Origin: Pseudorhodoplanes sinuspersici
GTDB lineage: Bacteria; Pseudomonadota; Alphaproteobacteria; Rhizobiales; Xanthobacteraceae
Direction of reading: 5' to 3'
Assembly: GCF_002119765.1 (NCBI RefSeq)
Contig: NZ_CP021112.1
Span: 3,528,501 to 3,592,500 of the forward strand
Length of the DNA stretch: 64,000 nucleotides
Below are positions 53,061-61,044 of the stretch, in pieces (positions within the stretch are counted from its first letter, which is position 1; the number at the start of each line of letters is the position of its first letter). A program made the position numbers and the translations under genes. Under the pieces are notes generated by a model. It was given only the letters and a program-made list of their open reading frames with translations. It had not been told where the DNA came from and searched no databases.

Positions 53061-53816
53061 ATGACCGAAACCCCGCTTTTCGCCTACACGCTGCGGCTTG
53101 CCGATAATGCGTTGATCCTCGGTCATCGCGTGTCGGAATGGGTGGGTCATGCGCCGGTGCTGGAAGAAGACCTTGCGCTGGGCAATCTGGCGCTCGATCT
53201 GATCGGCCAGGCGCGGTCGTTCTACACTTATGCCGGCGAGATCGAGGGGAAAGGTCGCGACGAGGACGCGCTCGCTTATCTCCGCGACGCCGGTGGCTAT
53301 CGCAACATTCTGCTGGTCGAGCAGCCGAACGGCGACTTCGCGCAGACCATCGTTCGGCATTTGCTCTATTCCGCTTTCGCCCATCCCTATTTCGAGGCGC
53401 TTGCGCGCTCGAAGGATGAAACGCTCGCGGCCATTGCCGCCAAGGCGGTCAAGGAAATGGCCTATCATGTCCGCCACACCGCCGAATGGACCATCCGTCT
53501 CGGCGATGGCACCGACGAAAGCCACCGGCGCGCGCAATCTGCGCTTGATGAATTGTGGCCCTTCACCGGCGAATTGTTCGAAACTGATCAGGTCGAACGC
53601 GCGCTGATCGATGCCGGTATCGCCGTCGATCCTTTGAACATCCGCGCGCGCTGGTCGAAGATGCTGGATGAAGTGTTTGACGAGGCGACGCTGGTGCGTC
53701 CAAGCGACGGTTATATGCAGAGTGGCGGCCGCAGCGGCCGGCATAGCGAGCATCTCGGCTATGTCCTGACCGAGCTGCAATTCCTCCAGCGCACCTATCC
53801 GGGAGCGAAGTGGTGA
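53061..53816 (+). CDS. paaC: 1,2-phenylacetyl-CoA epoxidase subunit PaaC
   Basis: The 251-residue protein is the structural ferritin-like partner of PaaA: LGHRVSEWVGHAPVLEEDLA, LDLIGQARSFYTYAGEIEGKG and VKEMAYHVRHTAEWTIRLGDG. The ATG at 53061 follows GAGGTGCAA; the frame extends upstream through the family D repeat to 52959. The 3' end overlaps the paaD start. Confidence 0.95.
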   Translation: MTETPLFAYTLRLADNALILGHRVSEWVGHAPVLEEDLALGNLALDLIGQARSFYTYAGEIEGKGRDEDALAYLRDAGGYRNILLVEQPNGDFAQTIVRHLLYSAFAHPYFEALARSKDETLAAIAAKAVKEMAYHVRHTAEWTIRLGDGTDESHRRAQSALDELWPFTGELFETDQVERALIDAGIAVDPLNIRARWSKMLDEVFDEATLVRPSDGYMQSGGRSGRHSEHLGYVLTELQFLQRTYPGAKW

Positions 53817-54469
53817 TTGCGATGGTAAAGGGCACGCCCATAGCCAAGACTCTACCTCCCCCTGAAAAGGGGAGGTCGGATCGCGCAGCGATCCGGGCGG
53901 GGGTCATGCCGGCTTCTGAAATGGACCCCCACCCCAACCCTCCCCCTTCCAGGGGGAGGGAGAAGAGAGAGCGTGACGACGCTGACGCGGATGACCTTCG
54001 CGCGCTCGCCTGGAAAGCCGCTGCCTCTGTCGTCGATCCGGAAATACCGGTGCTCTCGATCGCCGATCTTGGCGTGTTGCGCGATGTGCAGATCGTTGAT
54101 GGCACGGCCGAGGTAACGATCACGCCGACCTATTCCGGCTGCCCCGCGATGAATCTGATCGCACTGAATGTCGAGCTGGCTTTGGAAGAAGTTGGCTTCG
54201 TCACGCCGCGCATCAAGACGGTGCTATCGCCGGCCTGGACCACGGATTGGATGACCGAGAAGGGTAAAGAGACGCTCCGCAAATACGGCATCGCGCCGCC
54301 GGCCGGCAAGGCCTCGCGCCGCGCTCTATTCGGCGAGGATCAAGTTGCTTGCCCGCACTGCGCGTCAACGGACACAGAACGCATTTCTGAATTCGGTTCG
54401 ACTGCCTGCAAGGCGCTCTGGCGTTGCCGCGCCTGCGCCGAACCGTTCGATTATTTCAAATGCATATGA
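53810..54469 (+). CDS. paaD: Phenylacetyl-CoA epoxidase maturation protein PaaD with repeat-encoded N-terminus
   Basis: The PaaD core (DUF59/MIP18-type plus a C-terminal zinc-ribbon region) runs from about 53985: ALAWKAAASVVDPEIPVLSI, YSGCPAMNLIALNVELALEE, then CPHCASTDTERISEFGSTAC and CRACAEPFDYFKC with four or more cysteines. It supports iron-sulfur or di-iron assembly. The GTG at 53810/53813 has GGGAG five to eight bases upstream and overlaps the paaC stop. Translation from it passes through a family C repeat (53850-53970), adding about 50 residues with no homology. An ATG inside the repeat (53906) is the only other in-frame ATG near the core. Confidence 0.93.
   Translation: MVIAMVKGTPIAKTLPPPEKGRSDRAAIRAGVMPASEMDPHPNPPPSRGREKRERDDADADDLRALAWKAAASVVDPEIPVLSIADLGVLRDVQIVDGTAEVTITPTYSGCPAMNLIALNVELALEEVGFVTPRIKTVLSPAWTTDWMTEKGKETLRKYGIAPPAGKASRRALFGEDQVACPHCASTDTERISEFGSTACKALWRCRACAEPFDYFKCI
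53850..53970. repeat. Palindromic repeat, family C, in frame within paaD
   Basis: Arms CCTCCCCCTGAAAAGGGGAGG and CCCTCCCCCTTCCAGGGGGAGG are separate hairpins; GATCGCGCAGCGATC forms the inner stem. It matches the layout of the ureF copy (48888-49016) and of 56334-56468. Confidence 0.85.
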
Positions 54470-54476
54470 GACAGCC

Positions 54477-55559
54477 ATGGCCGTCGAATTCCATAAGCTG
54501 ACCATTGCCGATGTCCGCCGCGAGACGCCGGAGGCCGTGTCGATCGCCTTTGCGGTGCCGCCGGAGCTCATGAACGATTATCGTTTCAGCCCGGGGCAGC
54601 ATTTAACGCTCCGTCAGGAATGCGACGGACAGGACATCCGGCGCTCCTATTCCATCTGTGCCGGTCTCGACGATGGCGAGTTGCGTGTCGCCGTCAAGAA
54701 GGTTGAAGGCGGTGTCTTCTCCACGCTTTGCAACGACGCGATCAAGCCCGGCGATGTGATCGATGTGATGACACCGCAAGGCCGCTTCGGTGTCATGCCG
54801 AACCCCGACGCATCGCGGAATTATCTCGCCATTGCCGCAGGTTCCGGCATCACCCCGATCCTGTCGCTGCTGCGCAGCACATTGACGCGCGAGCCGAACA
54901 GCCGTTTCGCGCTGATCTATGGCAACCGGACAACCAAGAACATCATCTTCAAGGAAGCGCTGGAGGACCTGAAGGACCAATTCCTTGACCGTCTCGTCGT
55001 CCACCACGTGCTGTCGCGCGAGCAGCAGGATATCGATCTGTTCAACGGCCGTATCGATGCCGACAAGATCGAGACGCTACTGAAATCGTTCGCGCCCGCG
55101 GACGAGATTGATCATGCATTCCTGTGCGGTCCCGGCGCGATGATCGAGGAGGCGAAGACGACGCTGCTCAGGCTCGGCACGCCTGATACCAAGATTCACA
55201 TCGAGTATTTTTCGACGGATGGCTTGCCGATTGCGCCTCGCCGCGCGGTCCATGCCGATGCCACGAGCGAGGATAAACCGGTCGCGCAGGCGCGGATCAC
55301 GCTGCATGGCTCAGCTTACAATGTCCCGATGTTCGATGGCGAAACGGTGATCGAAGCCGGCGAGCGGGTCGGACTGGAAATGCCCTATTCGTGCCGTGGC
55401 GGCATGTGCTGCACCTGTCGCGCCAAGCTCGTCTCAGGCGAGGTCGATATGGAGCTGAATTATTCGCTCGAGCCGTGGGAGATGGAAGCTGGCTATGTGC
55501 TGACCTGTCAGGCGCGGCCGCTGACCAAGGAAATCGTCGTCGATTACGACGAGGTTTGA
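54477..55559 (+). CDS. paaE: 1,2-phenylacetyl-CoA epoxidase reductase subunit PaaE
   Basis: The 360-residue reductase has an FAD domain (RRSYSICAG), a NAD(P) domain (AIAAGSGITPILSLLRS and FLCGPGAMIEEA) and a C-terminal plant-type 2Fe-2S ferredoxin domain with CRGGMCCTCRAKL and a fourth cysteine in LTCQARPLTKEI. It moves electrons from NADPH to PaaA. The ATG at 54477 lies seven bases after paaD. Confidence 0.96.
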   Translation: MAVEFHKLTIADVRRETPEAVSIAFAVPPELMNDYRFSPGQHLTLRQECDGQDIRRSYSICAGLDDGELRVAVKKVEGGVFSTLCNDAIKPGDVIDVMTPQGRFGVMPNPDASRNYLAIAAGSGITPILSLLRSTLTREPNSRFALIYGNRTTKNIIFKEALEDLKDQFLDRLVVHHVLSREQQDIDLFNGRIDADKIETLLKSFAPADEIDHAFLCGPGAMIEEAKTTLLRLGTPDTKIHIEYFSTDGLPIAPRRAVHADATSEDKPVAQARITLHGSAYNVPMFDGETVIEAGERVGLEMPYSCRGGMCCTCRAKLVSGEVDMELNYSLEPWEMEAGYVLTCQARPLTKEIVVDYDEV

Positions 55560-55573
55560 TGTATCCCTGTCCG

Positions 55574-55678
55574 CTCATTCCCGCACCCGGGGGCTGTGCG
55601 TCGCGCAGCCCGAGTGTAAAACTCCGGCGGAAATCCAGCGCAAAAGATTCTGGGCCCCCGCTTTCGCGAGGACAAGCG
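55574..55678. repeat. Intergenic repeat, family A, with an inner hairpin
   Basis: The ends CATTCCCGCACCCGGG and GGGCCCCCGCTTTCGCGAGG resemble the other family A copies; an inner GGGCTGTGCGTCGCGCAGCCC hairpin has been added. It lies between the convergent paaE and TetR genes. Confidence 0.7.
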
Positions 55679-55687
55679 GTGCTGTAG

Positions 55688-56314
55688 CTACGCCCTCCGC
55701 TTGGTCTTCGTTTGCGCCGGCACAGTCAGCGCTTGCGCGCCTTCCAGCAAAACAGTCGTTGCCAAGTCGGCATAGGCTTCGCGGCTCATCACGCCCTGTT
55801 CGCGAAACCACATGTAATGCCAGTTGAGCATGCCGAACAGCGACATGGTCACGGGCTTCAGCAGCTCCTTGCTGCGCGCAATGGCCGGCAGCGCGTCGGC
55901 AATAGCCTCCGCAAAAACCGCAACCAGCTCACGTTCCATGCCGACCAATGCCTCGTGCCGATCCTCCGGCAGCTTCGACATCTCGTTGATCTGGATTTTG
56001 TGCTCGTGATCGGCATCGCGGTAAGCTTCGAGCAGTGCGCCAACGAGGCCGCGCAATCGCACACGCGGCTCGAGTGAACGGTCAACCGCATTCACCGCAT
56101 CGATCAGAGCCTGCAGATGCTCACGAAGGATGTCGAAGAGCAGTGTCTCCTTGCCGACATAATAGTGGTAGAGCAGGGCCTTCGACACGCCGCAGGCCGC
56201 CGCGACTTCCGCCATCGAGGTTCGGTCGAAACCGTTCTTCGCAAACAATCCCGCCGATTGCGCGAGGATCGCACGGCGCTTGATGTCGTGATCGGCGGAG
56301 CGGGGACGGGCCAT
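55688..56314 (-). CDS. TetR family regulator of the paa cluster (PaaR-like)
   Basis: The 208-residue protein has the TetR helix-turn-helix at residues about 12-58 (ILAQSAGLFAKNGFDRTSMA, VAAACGVSKALLYHYYVGKE) and a helical ligand domain. Its place between paaABCDE and paaK makes it a PaaR-type regulator that probably senses phenylacetyl-CoA. A GACCGGACGGTC dyad between paaG and paaN is a candidate target. Confidence 0.9.
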   Translation of the reverse strand: MARPRSADHDIKRRAILAQSAGLFAKNGFDRTSMAEVAAACGVSKALLYHYYVGKETLLFDILREHLQALIDAVNAVDRSLEPRVRLRGLVGALLEAYRDADHEHKIQINEMSKLPEDRHEALVGMERELVAVFAEAIADALPAIARSKELLKPVTMSLFGMLNWHYMWFREQGVMSREAYADLATTVLLEGAQALTVPAQTKTKRRA

Positions 56315-56333
56315 TTACTTGCACCACTCTCTG

Positions 56334-56468
56334 TTCTCCCTCCCCCCTTGCGGGGGAGGGTTGGGGAGGGGGGCAAGCGGCAAACCTTGTGCTTGCGATT
56401 TACCCCCCTCCCGACCGTCTTCGCTTTCAGCTTCGGCGGTCGACCTCCCCCGCAAGGGGGGAGGTAAG
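56334..56468. repeat. Palindromic repeat, family C, between paaR-like gene and paaK
   Basis: Arms CCCTCCCCCCTTGCGGGGGAGG and ACCTCCCCCGCAAGGGGGGAGG flank GGTCGGGAGGGGGGT-type and GCCGAAGCTGAAAGCGAAG segments (minus orientation). This is the intergenic member of the family found in frame in ureF and paaD. Confidence 0.85.
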
Positions 56469-56487
56469 AAGGAGTTGGCGGCGCGCA

Positions 56488-57795
56488 TTACTTCGGTCTC
56501 TTGTCCACGACACGCCGCGCTTTGCCGGCCGAGCGCTCGATTGTCCCCGGATCGCGGACCATGACGCTGATGCCGATGCCGATCGTGTTGCGGATATGCA
56601 TGGCGAGCGCCGCGGCTTCGGCATTGCGTGTCGTGGCCTCACCGCAATCGGGCCGCGCCTCAACAAAGATCGTCGCGACGTCCAGCCGCTCTTGGCGCGA
56701 CAATTCGATCAGGTAGTGCGGTGACAACCCCTGGCAGCGCAAAAGCAATTCCTCGATCTGGGTCGGAAACACGTTGACGCCGCGGATGATCATCATGTCG
56801 TCGGAGCGGCCGGTGACCTTCTCCATGCGGCGATGCGTTCGCGCGGTGCCCGGCAGGAGGCGCGTGAGGTCGCGCGTGCGATAGCGGATCACCGGCAAAC
56901 CTTCCTTGGTCAGCGTGGTGAAGACGAGTTCGCCCTTCTCGCCGTCTGGCAGCGGATTGCCGCTCTCCGGATCGATCACTTCGGGATAGAAATGGTCCTC
57001 CCAAATATGCAGGCCGTCTTTCGTTTCGACGCATTCGTTGGCGACGCCAGGTCCCATCACTTCGGACAGGCCGAAGATATCCACCGCGTCCATCGCGAAG
57101 GCCTCTTCGATCTCGCCGCGCATCTGGTTGGTCCAGGGCTCGGCGCCGAAAATGCCGATCGACAAAGACGACTCGCGCGGATCAAGGCCCTTGGCGCGGA
57201 ATTCATCGAGGATCGCCAGCATGTAGCTCGGCGTCACCATGATGATGTCGGGCTTGAAATCGCAGATGAGCTGGACCTGCCGCTCGGTCATGCCGCCGGA
57301 CACCGGAATCACTGCGCAGCCGAGTCTTTCCGCACCGTAGTGCGCGCCAAGCCCGCCGGTGAACAGACCATAGCCATAGGCGATATGCACCTTCATGCCC
57401 GGCCGTCCGCCCGATGCTCTGATCGAGCGCGCCATCAGGTTCGCCCAATTGTCGATATCGGCCTGTGTATAGCCGACCACGGTCGGTTTTCCGGTCGTGC
57501 CGGATGACGCATGAATGCGGACGATCCTGTCCTGCGGTACCGCGAACATGCCAAACGGATAATTTTCGCGCAGGTCCGCCTTGGTCGTGAACGGAAATTT
57601 GGCGATGTCTTCGAGCCGCTTGAAATCCTGCGGCTTCACGCCAGCGGCATCGAATTTCTTCCGGTATGCCTCGACGTTGTCGTAAGCGTGCTTCAGCGAC
57701 CAGGCGAGCCGCTCCGTCTGCAGCGCCGCGATCTCGTCGCGCGAGGCAGTTTCGATCGGTTCAAGTCCGTAAGGCTTGTAGGATGCATCGACCAT
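56488..57795 (-). CDS. paaK: Phenylacetate-CoA ligase PaaK
   Basis: The 435-residue enzyme makes phenylacetyl-CoA, the first step of the pathway. The ATP motif is IHASSGTTGKPTVVGYTQAD (about 90-110), then GAHYGAERLGCAVIPVSGG, the hinge GRSDDMMIIRGVNVFPTQIE, and the C-terminal PaaK domain. It lacks the extended N-terminal domain of larger ANL enzymes, as expected for PaaK. It is on the minus strand, followed downstream by the TetR gene. Confidence 0.96.
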   Translation of the reverse strand: MVDASYKPYGLEPIETASRDEIAALQTERLAWSLKHAYDNVEAYRKKFDAAGVKPQDFKRLEDIAKFPFTTKADLRENYPFGMFAVPQDRIVRIHASSGTTGKPTVVGYTQADIDNWANLMARSIRASGGRPGMKVHIAYGYGLFTGGLGAHYGAERLGCAVIPVSGGMTERQVQLICDFKPDIIMVTPSYMLAILDEFRAKGLDPRESSLSIGIFGAEPWTNQMRGEIEEAFAMDAVDIFGLSEVMGPGVANECVETKDGLHIWEDHFYPEVIDPESGNPLPDGEKGELVFTTLTKEGLPVIRYRTRDLTRLLPGTARTHRRMEKVTGRSDDMMIIRGVNVFPTQIEELLLRCQGLSPHYLIELSRQERLDVATIFVEARPDCGEATTRNAEAAALAMHIRNTIGIGISVMVRDPGTIERSAGKARRVVDKRPK

Positions 57796-57909
57796 AGCGT
57801 TTCCTCAATCGCGCATTTTTCCTTTGCCTCATCGCGTGTCGAGAGACCGCCTGCGGCGGCTGCTCGGCATGAGGCCGGAGTTTTCTTGTTTTAATCTCTT
57901 CGCTAACGC

Positions 57910-58344
57910 TCACGACCGCTCTCCGGACAACAATGTGCCTTCGATCGTTCGCGAATGGCCGCGAAATTCGGCAATGACGGCGCCGTCGTCGCGCGTGACC
58001 GTGATGTCGTAAATGCCGGAGCGGCCGAAGCGCTGCTGTTCCACCGCATGCGCCGTCAGCCGGTCGCCGAGCTTGCCCGGTGCGATGAATGTCACGGCAC
58101 AATGCTGGGCGACTGCCCGCTGGTTGTAGGTGTTGCAGGCAAAAGCAAAGGCGGAATCGGCCAGCGTGAAGATGAAACCGCCATGACAGATGTTATGGCC
58201 GTTGACCATCTTGTCGGTGATGGTCATGGCCAGCACGGCACGGCCCGGCTCGACCGAGATCAACTGCATGCCAAGACCCTTGCTCGCGGAATCGTCCGCC
58301 CACATCTGCTCGGCGCAGGCGCGGGCCAGTTCACCGGCATCCAT
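57910..58344 (-). CDS. paaI: Phenylacetate-pathway hotdog thioesterase PaaI
   Basis: The 144-residue protein is a hotdog thioesterase of the PaaI type: NICHGGFIFTLADSAFAFACN has the catalytic Gly-Asp segment, and QHCAVTFIAPGKLGDRLTAH follows. It releases CoA from dead-end ring-hydroxylated phenylacetyl-CoAs. The ATG at 58344 starts two bases after the paaG stop. Confidence 0.95.
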   Translation of the reverse strand: MDAGELARACAEQMWADDSASKGLGMQLISVEPGRAVLAMTITDKMVNGHNICHGGFIFTLADSAFAFACNTYNQRAVAQHCAVTFIAPGKLGDRLTAHAVEQQRFGRSGIYDITVTRDDGAVIAEFRGHSRTIEGTLLSGERS

Positions 58345-58346
58345 GA

Positions 58347-59144
58347 TCAGGAGCCTTTCTTGCCGGTGAAATTCGGTGCGCGCTTTTCCATGAAGGCCTT
58401 CACGCCTTCGGCATAATCGGGGCTCGATCCGGCCGAGCGCTGCAGATCGCGTTCGAGATCGAGTTGCGTTTTGAGATCGTTGGTTTCGGAGGCGTCGAGC
58501 GCGCGCTTGATCAGCGACAGGCCGTAGGTCGGCCCGGCGGCAAGGCGCTCGCACAATTCATTGCCCTGACCGATCAATTCGTCATCGGGATAGCATTCCC
58601 AGATCAGGCCCCAGTCTTTCGCCTTCTGGGCCGGTAGCGGTTCGGCCAGCAAGGCTAGACCGCGCGCGCGGGCCGGGCCGACCAGCCGCGGCAAGAACCA
58701 GGTGCCGCCGGAATCCGGCACAAGCCCGATTTTGGAAAAGGCCTGCAGGAAGGTTGCCGATTGGGCGGCCACCACGATGTCGCAGGCGAGCGCGATATTG
58801 GCGCCGGCACCGGCGGCAACGCCGTTCACCGCGGCAACGACGGGAAAGGGCAGGTCGCGCAGTTTGCGGATCAAGGGGTTGTAGAATTCCTCGAGCGTGC
58901 CGCCGAGCACGATCGTTTCGCCGGGCTTGGCCAGCCGGTCGTTCAGGTCCTGACCGGCGCAAAATCCACGCCCTGCGCCTGTGATCATCAGGGCGCGGCA
59001 GGTGGAATCGGCCTGCGCATCGTCAAGCGCGGCTTTCAGCGCGTGATGCATACTCTCGGTAAATGAATTCAGCCGCTGCGGCCGGTTCAGCGTGATGACG
59101 CGATAACCCTGCCGCTTGTCGACGAGAATGGGACTCTCGTCCAT
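58347..59144 (-). CDS. paaG: 1,2-epoxyphenylacetyl-CoA isomerase PaaG
   Basis: The 265-residue crotonase-family enzyme converts the epoxide to oxepin-CoA. The oxyanion holes are GAGRGFCAGQDL and VNGVAAGAGANIALACD, and the catalytic Asp lies in IGLVPDSGGTWFLPRLVG, as in PaaG. The ATG at 59144 follows GGGAGG by eight bases. Divergent from paaN. Confidence 0.94.
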   Translation of the reverse strand: MDESPILVDKRQGYRVITLNRPQRLNSFTESMHHALKAALDDAQADSTCRALMITGAGRGFCAGQDLNDRLAKPGETIVLGGTLEEFYNPLIRKLRDLPFPVVAAVNGVAAGAGANIALACDIVVAAQSATFLQAFSKIGLVPDSGGTWFLPRLVGPARARGLALLAEPLPAQKAKDWGLIWECYPDDELIGQGNELCERLAAGPTYGLSLIKRALDASETNDLKTQLDLERDLQRSAGSSPDYAEGVKAFMEKRAPNFTGKKGS

Positions 59145-59236
59145 TTGCTGGTCCTCCCTAACCCCGGCGCTTTTGCGCTCCATTCTTTTAATGTCCCTCA
59201 AACTGGAATTTGAAGAGGGATGCGACCGACAGGCAC

Positions 59237-59254
59237 TTGACTGACCGGACGGTC
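59237..59254. promoter_or_regulatory. TetR-type operator between paaG and paaN
   Basis: GACCGGACGGTC (59243-59254) has perfect 5-bp arms, directly after a TTGACT -35-like box (59237) and before TTAATA/TAATTA -10-like sequence. A repressor here would block the paaN promoter; the PaaR-like TetR protein is the natural candidate. Confidence 0.7.
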
Positions 59255-59341
59255 GGATAATTAATATGGGTCTCGAATTCGGGTGTCAACGCAGCCGGGC
59301 CGCAAGGCGAACAGGATGCGGCCCCGCCGGGAGGAAACAGT

Positions 59342-61003
59342 ATGAGTTTTTTCGAGGCGCATCGCGCGCTGCTCGACGAGGCCGTTAACGCCTGCCGCAC
59401 ACGTGCCTATTGGAGCGCGTTTCCGGAAATCGCCAGCGGCAGGATCTATGGTGAAACCGCCAAGGCCGACGGCGAAGCCGCGTTCAAGGCGATGCTGGGC
59501 AAGCCGTTCGATCTTGGTCAGCCCGGCGGGGCGCAGGTTGGCAAGGAAGTCTCGCCTTACGGCATGCCGCTCGGCACGACTTACGCAGCAGCGGATGTGG
59601 ACGCGATCGTCAATGCATCGCTGAAAGCGGGCGAGGGCTGGGCGCAGGCGTCGATTGAGGATCGCGTCGGTGTGTGCCTTGAAATCGTCGATCGCATCAA
59701 CAAGCAAAGCTTCCTGATGGCCAACGCGGTGATGCACACCACGGGACAGGCCTTCATGATGGCGTTTCAGGCCGGTGGCCCGCACGCGCAGGACCGTGCA
59801 CTCGAGGCCATCGCCTATGCCTATGAGGAGATGAATCGTGTCCCACGTTCGGTGAACTGGACCAAGCCGCAGGGCAAGGGCGATCCGATCGTTCTCGACA
59901 AGACCTGGCGCATCGTGCCGCGCGGTATCTCGCTGGTGATCGGTTGCGCGACCTTCCCGACCTGGAACGGTTATCCGGCGATCTTCGCCAGCCTCGCCAC
60001 GGGCAACAGCGTGATCGTCAAGCCGCATCCCGGCGCGATCCTGCCGCTCGCCATCACCGTGAAGATCGGCCGCGACGTGCTGAAAGAGGCGGGTTTCGAT
60101 CCGAATGTCTTGATGCTGGCACCGGACAATGCCGATGCGCCGATCACGCAGGATCTTGTGACGCATCCCGGTGTTGCGATCGTCGATTTCACCGGCTCGC
60201 CGGCCTTCGGCCAGTGGGTGCGGGAGAATGCCGGCACCGATCTCGTCTTCACCGAGGAGGCGGGGATCAACTCCATCGTCATCGATTCGACACACGATTT
60301 CCGCGGTATGTGCTCCAATATCGCGTTCTCGCTGTCGCTCTATTCGGGGCAAATGTGCACCGCGCCGCAGAATATTTTCGTGCCGTCGGGCGGCATCGAG
60401 ACGAATGACGGGCATAAGAGCTTCGACGATGTCGCGGGCGGCGTCGCGACCGCGATCGACAAACTGCTCGGCGATCCCGACCGCGCAGCAGCGATCCTCG
60501 GCGCCGTACAAAACGAAGCGACAGCCAAGCGTGTCGACGAGGCGCGCAAGCTTGGCCGCGTTGTCCGCGATTCAGCACCCGCACCCGTCGCCGGCTTTGA
60601 TCAGGCGCGCACGGCGTCGCCGCTGTTGCTGGCCGTCGATGCCAAGGATGATCGCGCCTGGGGCGAGGAGCGTTTCGGCCCCATCGCCTTTGTGATCCGC
60701 ACGGAATCGACTGAAGACTCGATCATCCTCGCAGCGCAATCGGCCAAGCGCAAAGGCGCGATCACAGCCTCGGTTTATTCGACGAATGACCGCGTGATCG
60801 ACAAGGCGGCGGATGCCTTTGCGCGCGCTGGTGTCGCATTGTCCGTTAACTTGACCGGCGGCATCTATGTCAATCAGTCGGCGGCATTCTCGGATTATCA
60901 TGTCTCCGGCGCCAATCCGGCCGGCAATGCCTGCCTGACCGACTCGGCCTTTGTCGCCAATCGTTTCCGCGTCGCTCCGTTGCGGCGCCAAAAAGCCGCT
61001 TAA
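59342..61003 (+). CDS. paaN: Phenylacetic acid degradation protein PaaN (aldehyde dehydrogenase without hydratase domain)
   Basis: The 553-residue protein belongs to the PaaN type of the aldehyde dehydrogenase superfamily. It has the catalytic Cys in YSGQMCTAPQNIFVPSGG, the VFTEEAGINSIVI segment with the general-base Glu, and VIVKPHPGAILPLAITV. The C-terminal MaoC hydratase domain of the fusion enzyme PaaZ is absent, so the oxepin-CoA hydrolysis step must be done by another protein. GGGAGG lies before the ATG. Confidence 0.93.
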   Translation: MSFFEAHRALLDEAVNACRTRAYWSAFPEIASGRIYGETAKADGEAAFKAMLGKPFDLGQPGGAQVGKEVSPYGMPLGTTYAAADVDAIVNASLKAGEGWAQASIEDRVGVCLEIVDRINKQSFLMANAVMHTTGQAFMMAFQAGGPHAQDRALEAIAYAYEEMNRVPRSVNWTKPQGKGDPIVLDKTWRIVPRGISLVIGCATFPTWNGYPAIFASLATGNSVIVKPHPGAILPLAITVKIGRDVLKEAGFDPNVLMLAPDNADAPITQDLVTHPGVAIVDFTGSPAFGQWVRENAGTDLVFTEEAGINSIVIDSTHDFRGMCSNIAFSLSLYSGQMCTAPQNIFVPSGGIETNDGHKSFDDVAGGVATAIDKLLGDPDRAAAILGAVQNEATAKRVDEARKLGRVVRDSAPAPVAGFDQARTASPLLLAVDAKDDRAWGEERFGPIAFVIRTESTEDSIILAAQSAKRKGAITASVYSTNDRVIDKAADAFARAGVALSVNLTGGIYVNQSAAFSDYHVSGANPAGNACLTDSAFVANRFRVAPLRRQKAA

Positions 61004-61044
61004 AGAAAAACCAACGTCAAAAAATATCCATGGGAGGATATAAG

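Noticed and set aside
59261-60511. Open frame of 416 codons on the minus strand opposite paaN
   Set aside because: Antisense shadow of a recognised gene, with no ribosome-binding site or family resemblance.
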